From positions 248,001 to 312,000 of the forward strand of contig OZ245800.1 in assembly GCA_965228215.1 (NCBI GenBank): DNA of 64,000 bases, given 5' to 3'. Below the pieces are notes generated by a model. That model searched no databases. It saw only the letters and a list, made by a program, of their open reading frames with translations, and was not told the origin of the DNA. The translations under genes and the position numbers were made by a program. Each line of letters opens with the position of its first letter. Position 1 is the stretch's first letter. The DNA is from Maricaulis sp965228215. GTDB lineage: Bacteria > Pseudomonadota > Alphaproteobacteria > Caulobacterales > Maricaulaceae. Shown in pieces: positions 25,763-35,165 of this stretch.

Positions 25763-26329
25763 ATGCCCCCTCGTTCTACTGCCAGCGCCAAGTCCAATAC
25801 CCGTGAAGCCATTCTCGACGCCGCCGAAGCCGTGGTGAGCGAGGACGGTGCCGGCCGCCTGACCATCGACGCCGTCGTGGTGCGCAGCGGTTTCTCCAAG
25901 GGCGGCGTGCTCTATCACTTCCCCAACAAGACGGCCCTGCTGGAAGCCATGGTCGGACGCCTGCTCTCGGGCGTGGCCGAGAATATCCAGACCGCTCAGG
26001 ACGAGGCCGAGAAGACCGGCGCACCCGTGATGCCCCATCTCGTGGACGCGCTGTGTCACAAACCGCATCTGGACAGCGGCGTGCCCTTTGCGCTGCTGGC
26101 CGCCTCTGCCGAACAACCCGAATTGCTCGACCCCGCCCGCGAGTTCAATCGCGGCATCTGGCACAAGGTTGTCGACAATGCCCCCGACCCCGTCATGGCC
26201 GCGATCATCATGCTCGCCATCGACGGGCTGAGTTTCCACGACCTGCTAGATTTTGGTGCGCTCGACCCCGCGCAACGTGACCAGATCCATCACAGGCTGA
26301 CCCGCCTCGCCGAGGACATCCACTCATGA
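25763..26329 (+). CDS. TetR-family repressor of the adjacent RND efflux operon
   Basis: The 188-aa product has a TetR HTH (TREAILDAAEAVVSEDGAGRLTIDAV and then GFSKGGVLYHFPNKTALLEAM, quoted in part). The ATG at 25763 has GGAG about 6 nt upstream. Its last 4 bp overlap the start of the adaptor gene (ATGA), so the two are translationally coupled. Tandem palindromes in its promoter indicate autoregulation and control of the pump. Ligand unknown. Confidence 0.9.
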   Translation: MPPRSTASAKSNTREAILDAAEAVVSEDGAGRLTIDAVVVRSGFSKGGVLYHFPNKTALLEAMVGRLLSGVAENIQTAQDEAEKTGAPVMPHLVDALCHKPHLDSGVPFALLAASAEQPELLDPAREFNRGIWHKVVDNAPDPVMAAIIMLAIDGLSFHDLLDFGALDPAQRDQIHHRLTRLAEDIHS

Positions 26330-27387
26330 CCCGCCCCCTCCTGCCCGCCCTCGCCGCCGCACTCTTTCTCACCGCCTGCGGTTCCGAAGCCGTCGACAGC
26401 ACACGCCCGCCCCGGCTCGTCCAGGTCGAGGCCGTGACCGATAGCGGCCCGCAGAGCCGACATGAATTCGTCGGTCGCGTGGAAGCGCGTCTGAGTGTCG
26501 ACATGGCTTTCCAGGTCGGCGGCCAGCTGGCGGATCTGCCGGTCTCCGAAGGCTCGCCGATCGCCGAGGGCGAACTCGTGGCCCGGCTCGACCAGGAAGA
26601 TTTCGAACGTGCCCAGCGCGAGGCCCGGGTCCAGTTGCAACAGGCCCGAACGGACCTCGACCGCCAGCTCACCCTGTTCGAACGCGGCATCGCGTCGGAA
26701 GCCGCACGCGACAATGCCCAGACCCAATACGACCTGCGTGCTGTGGCCCTGGAAAACGCCCAGCGCAATCTGGAATACGCGACCCTGAGCGCGCCCTTTG
26801 ACGGTCTGGTCAGCCGTCGCCTCGTCGATAATTACGCCATCGTTGCGCCCGGTCAGGCGGTCGTCCGCATCCAGGATCTGAGTGAGCTGCGCGTCTCCAT
26901 CCCGATCCCCGAAGATATGGTCGCGACCTTCGACGAAGAGGACCTCGTTTCGATCGAGGCCGGTTTCGCCTTCCTGCCGGGACAGCGTTTCGCCCTGGAA
27001 CCGCGCGAACTCGTCAGTGAACCGGACGCGGCCTCGCAGACCTATCGCGGCATTCTCGCCCTGCCGAGCGACATCCCGGCCAATATCCTGCCGGGCATGA
27101 CGGCCACGGTCTGGGCCGAATTCACCGATGACGCCGTGGGCGGTTCCTCGATCCGCATTCCGGTCAATGCCATCAATTACGGCCCCGACGGTACGCCGAC
27201 CGTCTATGTCTACGACACGGCGAGCCGCCGCGTGGCACGACGTGTGATCTCCACGGGCGAGATCGATGGCGACCGGGTGGAGGTGGCCGCTGGTCTGGGC
27301 ACCGGCGAGCTGATCGTCACGGCCGGTGTTTCCGCCCTGCAGGACGGCATGGAAGTCCGTCCGCTCGGCGACAGTCTCGCGAACTGA
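26326..27387 (+). CDS. RND efflux periplasmic adaptor (membrane fusion) lipoprotein
   Basis: The 353-aa product has lipobox FLTAC (Cys18). Barrel-sandwich halves are seen in SVDMAFQVGGQLADLPVSEG and TLSAPFDGLVSRRLVDN, enclosing a helical hairpin (~residues 95-150) that is short compared with AcrA. A beta-barrel and membrane-proximal region follow. It couples the inner-membrane pump to an outer-membrane channel. No OMF gene lies in this operon, so a TolC-like protein encoded elsewhere is presumed. Confidence 0.92.
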   Translation: MTRPLLPALAAALFLTACGSEAVDSTRPPRLVQVEAVTDSGPQSRHEFVGRVEARLSVDMAFQVGGQLADLPVSEGSPIAEGELVARLDQEDFERAQREARVQLQQARTDLDRQLTLFERGIASEAARDNAQTQYDLRAVALENAQRNLEYATLSAPFDGLVSRRLVDNYAIVAPGQAVVRIQDLSELRVSIPIPEDMVATFDEEDLVSIEAGFAFLPGQRFALEPRELVSEPDAASQTYRGILALPSDIPANILPGMTATVWAEFTDDAVGGSSIRIPVNAINYGPDGTPTVYVYDTASRRVARRVISTGEIDGDRVEVAAGLGTGELIVTAGVSALQDGMEVRPLGDSLAN

Positions 27388-27395
27388 GGCCCGCC

Positions 27396-30300
27396 ATGAG
27401 CCAGGCCAGCACAGCCGGCGTGTCCATCGCACGCCTCTCGGTCGAGAAACCGGTCCTCACCTGGATCATCATCCTGTTCTGCCTGCTGGGCGGATTCCAG
27501 GGCTTCATGAATGTCGGCCGTCTGGAAGACCCGGCCTTCACGATCAAGGAAGCGATCATCTTCACGCCCTATCCTGGCGCGACGGCGTTCGAGGTGGAGG
27601 AAGAGGTCACCGAACCGCTGGAAATTGCCCTTCAGCAACTGGCCGAGGTGCGCGAGATCCGTTCGGAAAGCTCGCCCGGCGTCTCCGAGATCCACGTGGT
27701 CATCGAGGACACGTTCGACGGCGATGAATTGCCCGACATCTGGACCAAGGTCCGCGCCCGCGTCCGCGACACGCTGAACAGCCTGCCGCCCGGTGTCGGC
27801 AATCCCGTCGTGCTGGATGATTTCGGCGATACGTTCGGGATTTTCTACGCGATCACGGCGCCCGAATACGCCAATGACCGGATCCGCGACACGGCCCGTT
27901 TCCTGCGCCGCGAACTCCTGATGGTCGACGGCGTCGCAAGGGTCGCGGTCGAGGGCGAGCCCGAAGAACGCATCTATATCGAGATCCCCCAGGACGAGCT
28001 GTCGCGCATCGGCCTGTCCTACCAGGAAGTCCTGCAGGCGTTGGGCCGCGAAAACACCGTGGTGACCGCCGGCCAGACCCCGATGGGCGGGCGTTTTGTC
28101 CGCCTCGACATTCCCCAGACCCTCAGTGGCGTCGACTCGATCCGCAATCTCCTGATCGTGCCGGCCACGGGCGGCGAGACGATCCGCCTCTCCGACATCG
28201 CCACGGTCAGGCGCGGCGAGGTCGAACGGCCGCGCGAGATCATCTATCACGACAATGTCCCCGCCTTCACACTGGCCATCGCCGGACAGTCGACGGCCAA
28301 TATCGTCGATGTCGGCCGTGCCGTGGAGGCGAAGCTCGAGGAATTGGCGCCCAATATCCCGCTCGGGGTGGAACTCCATCCGATCTACCAGCAGCACGTG
28401 GTGGTGGACGCCGCGATCAATGACTTCCTGGTCAATCTGGCCATGTCGGTCGGCATCGTGATCACCGTGTTGTGTCTGTTCATGGGCTGGCGAGCCGGCC
28501 TGACGGTCGGATCCGTTCTCTTCCTCACGGTCTCGGGCACGGTCTTCTTCATGAACATGTTCGCCATCGAGATGGAACGCATCTCGCTGGGCGCGCTGAT
28601 CATCGCCATGGGCATGCTCGTCGACAATGCGATCGTGGTCACCGAGGGCATGCTGACCGGCGTGATGCGCGGCCAGAAACGGCTCGAAGCTGCCGAGAAC
28701 GCCGTGAAGAGCACGCAATGGCCACTCCTGGGCGCCACTGTGATCGGCATCATGGCCTTTGCCGGTATCGGCCTGTCGCCGGATGCGACCGGTGAGTTCC
28801 TGTTCTCGCTCTTCGCGGTGATCGCGATCTCGCTCCTGCTGAGCTGGGTACTCGCCGTCACGGTCGTGCCGATGATCGGGTACGCCCTGTTCGCAGCCCA
28901 GCGCAAACAGGCCGAAACGGCCGATGCTGCCGAACTCGACGAGGCGGCGCTCTATTCGGGCGGCATGTATGGCGCCTATCGCGGCATGCTGGTCACGGCA
29001 CTGAAACGGCGCTGGATGGTCCTGGGCGGGCTGATCCTGGTGACGATCGCCTGTTATGCCGGGTTCGGCCAGGTCCGGCAGTCCTTCTTCCCGGAAACCA
29101 ATACGCCGCTCTTCTACGTCAATCTGCAACAGCCCGAAGGCACGGACATCCTGACTGTCGATGCAGCGGTCCGCGAGGTCGGTGAATTCGTGGCCGAACA
29201 GCCGGAAACCGTCCAGTTCAATACTTTCGTCGGTGCCGGCGCGACGCGGTTCATGCTGACCTACACGTCCGAACAGCCCAGCTCCTCCTACGCCCAGCTG
29301 ATCGTGCGCACCGCATCCACCGCGGATATCGATCCCCTGGGACAACGCATCCTGGACCATGTCCAGGCCAATTATCCGGATATGGATGTGCGCGTGGAAC
29401 GTATCGTCTTCGGACCGGCGACCGGCGCCAAGCTGGAAGCTCGTTTCTCCGGACCCGATACCCGCGTCCTGCGAGATCTCGCCGACCGCGCGACTGCCCT
29501 GCTGGCCGCCGAAGGCAATGTGCTGGACCTGCGCACAAACTGGCGCAACCAGACGCCCGTGATCCGGCCTGTCTTCATCGATGAGCGCGCCCAGACAATC
29601 GGCGTCACGCGCGAGAATATCGCCACCGCCCTGCTCTTCGCGACAGAAGGTTCGCAGGTCGGCGTATTCCGTGAGGGTGAGGACCTGATCCCGATCATCG
29701 CCCGGGCACCCGCGTCCGAACGCGAGGGTACGGCCGATCTCTCCGACCGCCTTGTCTGGAGCCCCACACAGCGCACCTATGTGCCGATCGGCCAGGTCGT
29801 CTCGCATTTCGAGATCGCCGCCGAGGAAGCCCTGATCCAGCGCCGCGACCGGGTCCGCACGATCTCCGTCCAGGCCAATCCCCTGCCCGGAGAGACCGCG
29901 TCGGAGGGTTTCGCCCGCTTCCGGCCTCTGATCGAACAGATCGAACTCCCGCTGGGCTATTCCATGGAATGGGGCGGCGAATATGAGAGTGCGGGCGATG
30001 CCAATGCGGCGCTCGGCAGCCAATTGCCCTTCACCCTGGTGGTCATGCTGACGATCTCATTCCTGCTCTTCGCCAAACTGCGCCAGCCGCTGATCATCTG
30101 GGCCATCGTGCCGATGTCGGTGAACGGTGTGGTGATCGGATTGCTGCTGACCAATGTCGCCTTCAGCTTCACCGCCCTGCTGGGCCTGCTCTCGCTGTCG
30201 GGCATGCTGATCAAGAACGCGATCGTGCTGGTCGACGAGATCGATCTGCGCATCCGCGATGGAGCACCCGCCTTCGACGCGGTCCGCGATGGTTCGGTGA

Positions 30301-30521
30301 GCAGGCTGCGACCGGTCCTGCTGGCGGCCAGCACGACGGTGCTGGGCATGACGCCGCTGCTGTTCGATGCCTTCTTCCAGGGCATGGCCGTCACGATTAT
30401 CGGTGGCCTGACCTTCGCCAGCATCCTGACCATGATCGCAGTCCCGGTTCTCTACGCGCTCTATTTCGGCATCCGCGCCAACGCGCCGGCCGATGCTCAG
30501 TCTGAAACCGCGAACGCTTGA
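27396..30521 (+). CDS. RND efflux transporter permease (AcrB-like)
   Basis: The 1041-aa product starts 8 nt after the adaptor and has 12 transmembrane segments in the 1+5+1+5 pattern with two large periplasmic loops. The TM4 proton-relay motif reads VDN (Asp410-Asn411), where AcrB has Asp-Asp. The TM10 Lys is present (MLIKNAIVLVDEI). Proton-driven export of hydrophobic or amphipathic compounds is expected. Substrate range cannot be read from the sequence. No other odd features. Confidence 0.94.
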   Translation: MSQASTAGVSIARLSVEKPVLTWIIILFCLLGGFQGFMNVGRLEDPAFTIKEAIIFTPYPGATAFEVEEEVTEPLEIALQQLAEVREIRSESSPGVSEIHVVIEDTFDGDELPDIWTKVRARVRDTLNSLPPGVGNPVVLDDFGDTFGIFYAITAPEYANDRIRDTARFLRRELLMVDGVARVAVEGEPEERIYIEIPQDELSRIGLSYQEVLQALGRENTVVTAGQTPMGGRFVRLDIPQTLSGVDSIRNLLIVPATGGETIRLSDIATVRRGEVERPREIIYHDNVPAFTLAIAGQSTANIVDVGRAVEAKLEELAPNIPLGVELHPIYQQHVVVDAAINDFLVNLAMSVGIVITVLCLFMGWRAGLTVGSVLFLTVSGTVFFMNMFAIEMERISLGALIIAMGMLVDNAIVVTEGMLTGVMRGQKRLEAAENAVKSTQWPLLGATVIGIMAFAGIGLSPDATGEFLFSLFAVIAISLLLSWVLAVTVVPMIGYALFAAQRKQAETADAAELDEAALYSGGMYGAYRGMLVTALKRRWMVLGGLILVTIACYAGFGQVRQSFFPETNTPLFYVNLQQPEGTDILTVDAAVREVGEFVAEQPETVQFNTFVGAGATRFMLTYTSEQPSSSYAQLIVRTASTADIDPLGQRILDHVQANYPDMDVRVERIVFGPATGAKLEARFSGPDTRVLRDLADRATALLAAEGNVLDLRTNWRNQTPVIRPVFIDERAQTIGVTRENIATALLFATEGSQVGVFREGEDLIPIIARAPASEREGTADLSDRLVWSPTQRTYVPIGQVVSHFEIAAEEALIQRRDRVRTISVQANPLPGETASEGFARFRPLIEQIELPLGYSMEWGGEYESAGDANAALGSQLPFTLVVMLTISFLLFAKLRQPLIIWAIVPMSVNGVVIGLLLTNVAFSFTALLGLLSLSGMLIKNAIVLVDEIDLRIRDGAPAFDAVRDGSVSRLRPVLLAASTTVLGMTPLLFDAFFQGMAVTIIGGLTFASILTMIAVPVLYALYFGIRANAPADAQSETANA

Positions 30522-30553
30522 CCGAAGGGCATGGGCGCGCCAACGTCGCGCCC

Positions 30554-31702
30554 ATGTCTGCTCTCTCATCCGCCAATAATATCAGCGACCTGCGCGAGCT
30601 CGCCCGGAAACGCCTGCCACGCATGGTTTTCGACTATATCGACGGCGCAGCGGATGATGAGATCACGCTCGGGCGCAATGACCGGCGGTTTGCCGACTAC
30701 GAAATCCTCTTCAAGACACTCGTCGACGTGTCGTCGATCGACCTGTCGACAACGGTCATGGGCGCCGAGACCAATGCACCGGTGATTGTCACACCGACCG
30801 CGGCCCAGCGCCTCTTCCATCCGCGCGAGGGCGAGGCCGCCGTGGCGCGGGCCGCGTGCAAGGCCGGCCTGATCTATTGCCTCTCCACGCTGGGCTCGAC
30901 CACGATCGAGAAGACCGCCGAACTCACTGACGGACCGAAATGGTTCCAGGTCTATGTCTGGAAGGACCGGGCGATCGTCGAACAGGCACTGGAACGTGCC
31001 CGGGACGCCGGCTTCACCGGTGTGATCCTGACGGTTGATGTGCCGGTCGCGGGCAATCGCGAGCGTGATCACGTCAACGCCTTCACGATCCCGCCGAAGA
31101 TCAATGCCAAGACCGTCAGCCAGGTCCTGGCCCGGCCGGGTTATCTCTACGACATGGCCACCACGCCCGAAATCGCGGCCGCGAACTGGGCGGACATGGA
31201 CACGGGCGGGATGGGCATTATCCAATTCCTCAATTCGCAGTTCGACCGGACGGTGACCTGGGAGGATGCGCGCTGGATGAAGGAGGTCTGGGGCGGTCCG
31301 TTCGCGATCAAGGGGATTTGCCGCACCGACGATGCCATTCGCTGCGTCGATGCCGGGGCCGATGCGGTCTGGGTCTCCAATCATGGCGGCCGACAGCTCG
31401 ACACGGCGCCCGCCACGATCGACACCCTGCCTGATATCGTCGCCGCCGTGGGCAAGAATGCCGAGGTCATTCTCGATGGCGGCGTGCGCCGGGGCACCGA
31501 CATCATCAAGGCCATCGCACTGGGCGCCCGTGCCGTGGCGGTCGGACGGCCCTATCTCTACGGACTGGCAGCCGGCGGGGAGGCCGGTGTGACGCGAGCC
31601 CTCGACCTCCTGATCTCGGGCCTGGAACGCGACATGGCGCTGACGGGCGCTGCCAGACTGAGTGATCTCTCGCCGGATTTCGTACGCCGGCCCGGACAAT
31701 AA
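30554..31702 (+). CDS. FMN-dependent alpha-hydroxyacid oxidase/dehydrogenase (LldD/glycolate-oxidase family)
   Basis: The 382-aa TIM-barrel product has the family signature SNHGGRQLD with catalytic His277 and Arg280, the FMN-phosphate region LDGGVRRGTDIIKAIALGA, and the N-terminal RLPRMVFDYIDGAADDE motif. These enzymes oxidise L-2-hydroxy acids (lactate, glycolate, mandelate) to 2-oxo acids. Start ATG 30554 is used, since the frame extends upstream only to TTG. It is followed 33 nt later by a TPP-dependent enzyme, suggesting sequential steps on the same carbon skeleton (inference). Confidence 0.9.
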   Translation: MSALSSANNISDLRELARKRLPRMVFDYIDGAADDEITLGRNDRRFADYEILFKTLVDVSSIDLSTTVMGAETNAPVIVTPTAAQRLFHPREGEAAVARAACKAGLIYCLSTLGSTTIEKTAELTDGPKWFQVYVWKDRAIVEQALERARDAGFTGVILTVDVPVAGNRERDHVNAFTIPPKINAKTVSQVLARPGYLYDMATTPEIAAANWADMDTGGMGIIQFLNSQFDRTVTWEDARWMKEVWGGPFAIKGICRTDDAIRCVDAGADAVWVSNHGGRQLDTAPATIDTLPDIVAAVGKNAEVILDGGVRRGTDIIKAIALGARAVAVGRPYLYGLAAGGEAGVTRALDLLISGLERDMALTGAARLSDLSPDFVRRPGQ

Positions 31703-31735
31703 AAACCGATACGGTCGATTGGAGGGGAAAACCCG

Positions 31736-33286
31736 ATGTTCGCAGCTGAAAGCCTGGTCCGCACCCTGATCAATCAGGGTGTCGAGGTCTGTTTCACCAA
31801 TCCCGGCACGTCCGAAATGCACATGGTCGCCGCCCTCGACCGGGTCGAGGGCATGCAGTCGGTGCTGTGCCTGTTCGAGGGTGTCGCGACCGGGGCCGCC
31901 GACGGCTATGCCCGCATGAGCGGCAAGCCGGCCTGCACCCTGCTTCACCTGGGACCGGGCGCCGGCAATGGACTGGCCAATCTGCACAATGCCCGCCGCG
32001 CCCATGTGCCGGTGGTCAATATCGTCGGCGATCATGCCGTTGATCACGGCCCGCTTGATGCTCCCCTGACCAGTGACTGCGCCGGCGTGTGCGAGCCGAT
32101 GTCACGCTGGGTCGGCACGGTCGAGCGTGCAGCCGATGTCTCGGCGATGGCGGTTGAAGCCGTGCGCCAGTCCTACGGGCCGGAACGCGGGGTCGCCAGC
32201 ATGATCCTGCCGGCCGATTGCGCCTGGTCGGACGAGGAGCCGCGAGTCCTCGAACCGATCCAGCCGCCGGGCCTCAATCCTGTGCCCGCCGACACGATTG
32301 ACCGTATCGCCTCGGCGCTGAAGACCGCCGAGAAACCCATCATCCTGCTGGGCAATTCCGCCACGCTGGATGCCGGCATCGAGGCCGCGGGCCGCGTAGC
32401 CGCCGCGACCGGGGCCGAAGTTTTCATGGATACGTTCTGTGCCCGGATTTCCCGAGGCGAAGGCCGGCTGTCGCCCAAACGCCTTGGCTATCTGGGCGAA
32501 CAGGCACGCGCCGAACTGGACGGTTGCGACCTTCTGGTGATCGCCGGCTCGAAAGCACCGGTCGCCTTTTTCGCCTATCCGGGCGAGCCGGGCGAGTTCA
32601 CCCCGGAGAGCGCAGCAACCGAAACGCTCGGCGGCGCGTCGGACGATGTCATCCAGGGCCTGGAAGCCCTTGCGGCCCATCTCGATGCACCCGAGGTCAC
32701 CGAGCGGGCACCGCGCTTCGAACCGCCGGACGTGGATGCCGACCAGCCGCTCAATCCGGGTTTTGTCGGTCTCTCGCTGGCGCGCCACATGCCCGAGGAT
32801 TCCATCATCTGCGACGACTCGACCACGTCGGGCATGGGTGTCTTTCCCTGGACGGAGAACGCCGCGAAACATGACTGGCTCTGCCTGACCGGCGGATCTA
32901 TCGGCTCAGGCATGCCGCAAGCGGTCGGCGCGGCCCTCGCCTGCCCGGATCGCCAGGTCTTCGCCCTGTGCGGCGATGGTGCCGCGGCCTATACGCTGCA
33001 GGCCCTGTGGAGCCAGGCGCGCGAGAAGCAGAATGTGATCAACATCGTCTTCGCCAATCACTCCTATCTCATCCTGAATTTCGAACTCGCCAAGGTCGGC
33101 GCCGGGGAGCCCGGACCGGCCGCACAGCAGATGCTGTCACTGGACGAGCCGAAAATGGACTGGGTGAAATTGTCGGAGGGGTTCGGCGTGCCGGCCCAGC
33201 GTGCACGGACCGCGGGCGAGTTTGACGCCGCATTGGTCAAGGCACTGAAGGCGGGCGGACCGCAATTGATCGTGGCGGAAATCTGA
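31736..33286 (+). CDS. TPP-dependent enzyme of the acetolactate synthase / benzoylformate decarboxylase family
   Basis: The 516-aa product has Glu48 for TPP activation (CLFEGVATGAADGYARM), a FTNPGTSEMHM N-terminal motif like the NPGTTE of benzoylformate decarboxylase, and the TPP/Mg motif starting GDG at 413-415. Length fits a 2-oxoacid decarboxylase better than acetolactate synthase (about 570-600 aa), and no ilvN-like small subunit adjoins. AGGGG precedes the ATG. Annotation pipelines often call this family acetolactate synthase large subunit. Substrate is unknown. Confidence 0.85.
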   Translation: MFAAESLVRTLINQGVEVCFTNPGTSEMHMVAALDRVEGMQSVLCLFEGVATGAADGYARMSGKPACTLLHLGPGAGNGLANLHNARRAHVPVVNIVGDHAVDHGPLDAPLTSDCAGVCEPMSRWVGTVERAADVSAMAVEAVRQSYGPERGVASMILPADCAWSDEEPRVLEPIQPPGLNPVPADTIDRIASALKTAEKPIILLGNSATLDAGIEAAGRVAAATGAEVFMDTFCARISRGEGRLSPKRLGYLGEQARAELDGCDLLVIAGSKAPVAFFAYPGEPGEFTPESAATETLGGASDDVIQGLEALAAHLDAPEVTERAPRFEPPDVDADQPLNPGFVGLSLARHMPEDSIICDDSTTSGMGVFPWTENAAKHDWLCLTGGSIGSGMPQAVGAALACPDRQVFALCGDGAAAYTLQALWSQAREKQNVINIVFANHSYLILNFELAKVGAGEPGPAAQQMLSLDEPKMDWVKLSEGFGVPAQRARTAGEFDAALVKALKAGGPQLIVAEI

Positions 33287-33288
33287 GC

Positions 33289-35079
33289 TCAGGCCGCGTC
33301 GCAATCGGTCGCCGGGGCGAACAGCCGACCGAGCACCCGCCGGAGGGCACCGACCTCGACCGGTTTGGCGAGATAGTCGGTGAAGCCGGAATTGCGCAGC
33401 TTGTTTTCGCTCTCCGGCGAGGCCATCGCAGTGACCGCAACGATACTGGCATCGCGGCCGCGCCGGGTCTCGCGGATACAGCGCATCGCGGTCATTCCGT
33501 CCATTTCCGGCATCTGCACATCCATCAGGATCGCGTCATAAGACCGGGCCGAGGCCTTGTTGATCGCCTCGCGACCGCTTGAGGCGACGTCGATCTCGAC
33601 GTCGGCACCGATGATGGACTGTTTGACCAGGGCCGAGACGACCACCTGGTTCGTGGCCACGTCATCGACGACCAGGAGACGGACATCCTCGGATACCTGC
33701 ACGGGTTCGGTGACCTGCGCCTCGCTCTCATGCGCTGCCTGGTCTCCGGCGCGGGCAGCCAGGTTCAGCGTGAAGGTCGAGCCCGTTCCCATCTGGCTGT
33801 CCAGGCTCATCTCGCCACCCATCTCGCTCGCCAGGCGCGCGCAGATAGCCAGACCGAGGCCAGTGCCGCCATACTTGCGGGTGGTGGACGTGTCGACCTG
33901 GCTGAAGGCCTCGAACACCGAAGCCTGTTTTTCCGGCGGGATACCGATACCGGTATCGACCACCGAGAGTTTCACCGGATAGAGCAATTCCGGATTCATC
34001 TTGCCCTGCTCGAGCACCAGGCGGACGGTCCCCTTGCGGGTGAACTTGATCGCATTGCCGAGCAGATTGTTGAGCACCTGCCGGATCCGCACGGGATCGC
34101 CACGCAGGACACGGCAGCTCAGATCCGAAGCTTCGAAAGCCAGTTTCAGCCCCTTGGCCTCGGCCAGCGGTTCCCAGGTCCGGAAGACGGAATTGGCGAG
34201 ATCGCCGATATCGTAATCGACATCTTCCAGCTGCAACCGGCCGGCTTCCATCTTGGACAGGTCCAGCAGATCGTTGAGCAGGTCGAGCAGCGCCTCGCCG
34301 GACTCATTGATCAGTTTGAGGCGTTCCACCTGTTCCGGTTTCAGGTCACCCTCGTGCAGCAACACGTTCGCCATGCCCAGCACGCCATTGAGAGGAGTGC
34401 GGATCTCGTGACCCATATTGGCGAGGAATTCCGACTTCGCGCGGCTGGCCATCTTGGCCGCTTCCAGCGTCTCGGCCAGTTCGTCATTCTTGCGCGCCAG
34501 TTCGGCGTTCGCGCTGGCTGTGGCCGTGCGATAGGCCGAGCCTAGAATGATCACCCACACACAGCTGAATGATGTCGCCATGACGAGGGTCAACAGAAGG
34601 GCCTGCGGATCGAGCGCCAAGCTGGTATCGGCATAGACACGTCCCAGCCAGAGCATGGAGACGCAACTGGCGATGATCGGCAGCATCAGGAGGGTCGCGA
34701 AACGCGCGCCCCAGGCCATCAGCACGCCCAGCATGATGGCCGGCATGTAGACCATGGCCGGCGGGAATGAGCCCCGGTTCGCCCAGGTCGCCAGCGCGAT
34801 ATTGATCAGGACGACAACGACGATCACCCCAATCGAGAGATTGGGACGGCGCCAGCGCATGCCTGCGGCACCGATGGCCAGGAAGAGAAATCCGGAGAAG
34901 ATCGCCAGCGGCACCATGCCCGGACGGGCCACGCCGCTGAAGCCGATGATGGCCGAATTGATCAGGGCCAGGAATGAGAGGATGAGTGCGAAGGCCGCGG
35001 CAACACGGGCCTGGATGGCGCGGTCGAAATCGACCAGCGGATCCACCCCCGTCAACGCATCAATACGTGCCCAGATCAT
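33289..35079 (-). CDS. Membrane hybrid histidine kinase with receiver domain
   Basis: The 596-aa product has about six membrane segments in the first ~190 residues, then a HisKA domain with phospho-His224 (FLANMGHEIRTPLNGVLG), a HATPase domain (LLGNAIKFTRKG N-box, DTGIGIP G1, GGTGLGLAI G2) and a C-terminal REC domain with phospho-acceptor Asp520 (ILMDVQMPEMDG). No separate output protein is adjacent, so it probably feeds a phosphorelay via a histidine phosphotransferase elsewhere. Signal unknown. Confidence 0.93.
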   Translation of the reverse strand: MIWARIDALTGVDPLVDFDRAIQARVAAAFALILSFLALINSAIIGFSGVARPGMVPLAIFSGFLFLAIGAAGMRWRRPNLSIGVIVVVVLINIALATWANRGSFPPAMVYMPAIMLGVLMAWGARFATLLMLPIIASCVSMLWLGRVYADTSLALDPQALLLTLVMATSFSCVWVIILGSAYRTATASANAELARKNDELAETLEAAKMASRAKSEFLANMGHEIRTPLNGVLGMANVLLHEGDLKPEQVERLKLINESGEALLDLLNDLLDLSKMEAGRLQLEDVDYDIGDLANSVFRTWEPLAEAKGLKLAFEASDLSCRVLRGDPVRIRQVLNNLLGNAIKFTRKGTVRLVLEQGKMNPELLYPVKLSVVDTGIGIPPEKQASVFEAFSQVDTSTTRKYGGTGLGLAICARLASEMGGEMSLDSQMGTGSTFTLNLAARAGDQAAHESEAQVTEPVQVSEDVRLLVVDDVATNQVVVSALVKQSIIGADVEIDVASSGREAINKASARSYDAILMDVQMPEMDGMTAMRCIRETRRGRDASIVAVTAMASPESENKLRNSGFTDYLAKPVEVGALRRVLGRLFAPATDCDAA

Positions 35080-35165
35080 GAACAGCTCTCCTCCCGGGGT
35101 GAACCGCTAGCACAAACAGGGTTAACGCCGGGTACATCCAGGTGCAAACAGCAACTGGATCGCCA

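Noticed and set aside
27210..30023. A 937-codon open frame antisense to the RND permease
   Set aside because: It mirrors a highly conserved transporter gene. Its product is rich in Asp, Gly, His, Arg and Gln without domains, as expected from the complement of GC-biased codons.
31736..33286. Biosynthetic acetolactate synthase (ilvB)
   Set aside because: Too short, no small-subunit gene and no isoleucine/valine pathway neighbours. A 2-oxoacid decarboxylase-like role fits better, though substrate is unproven.
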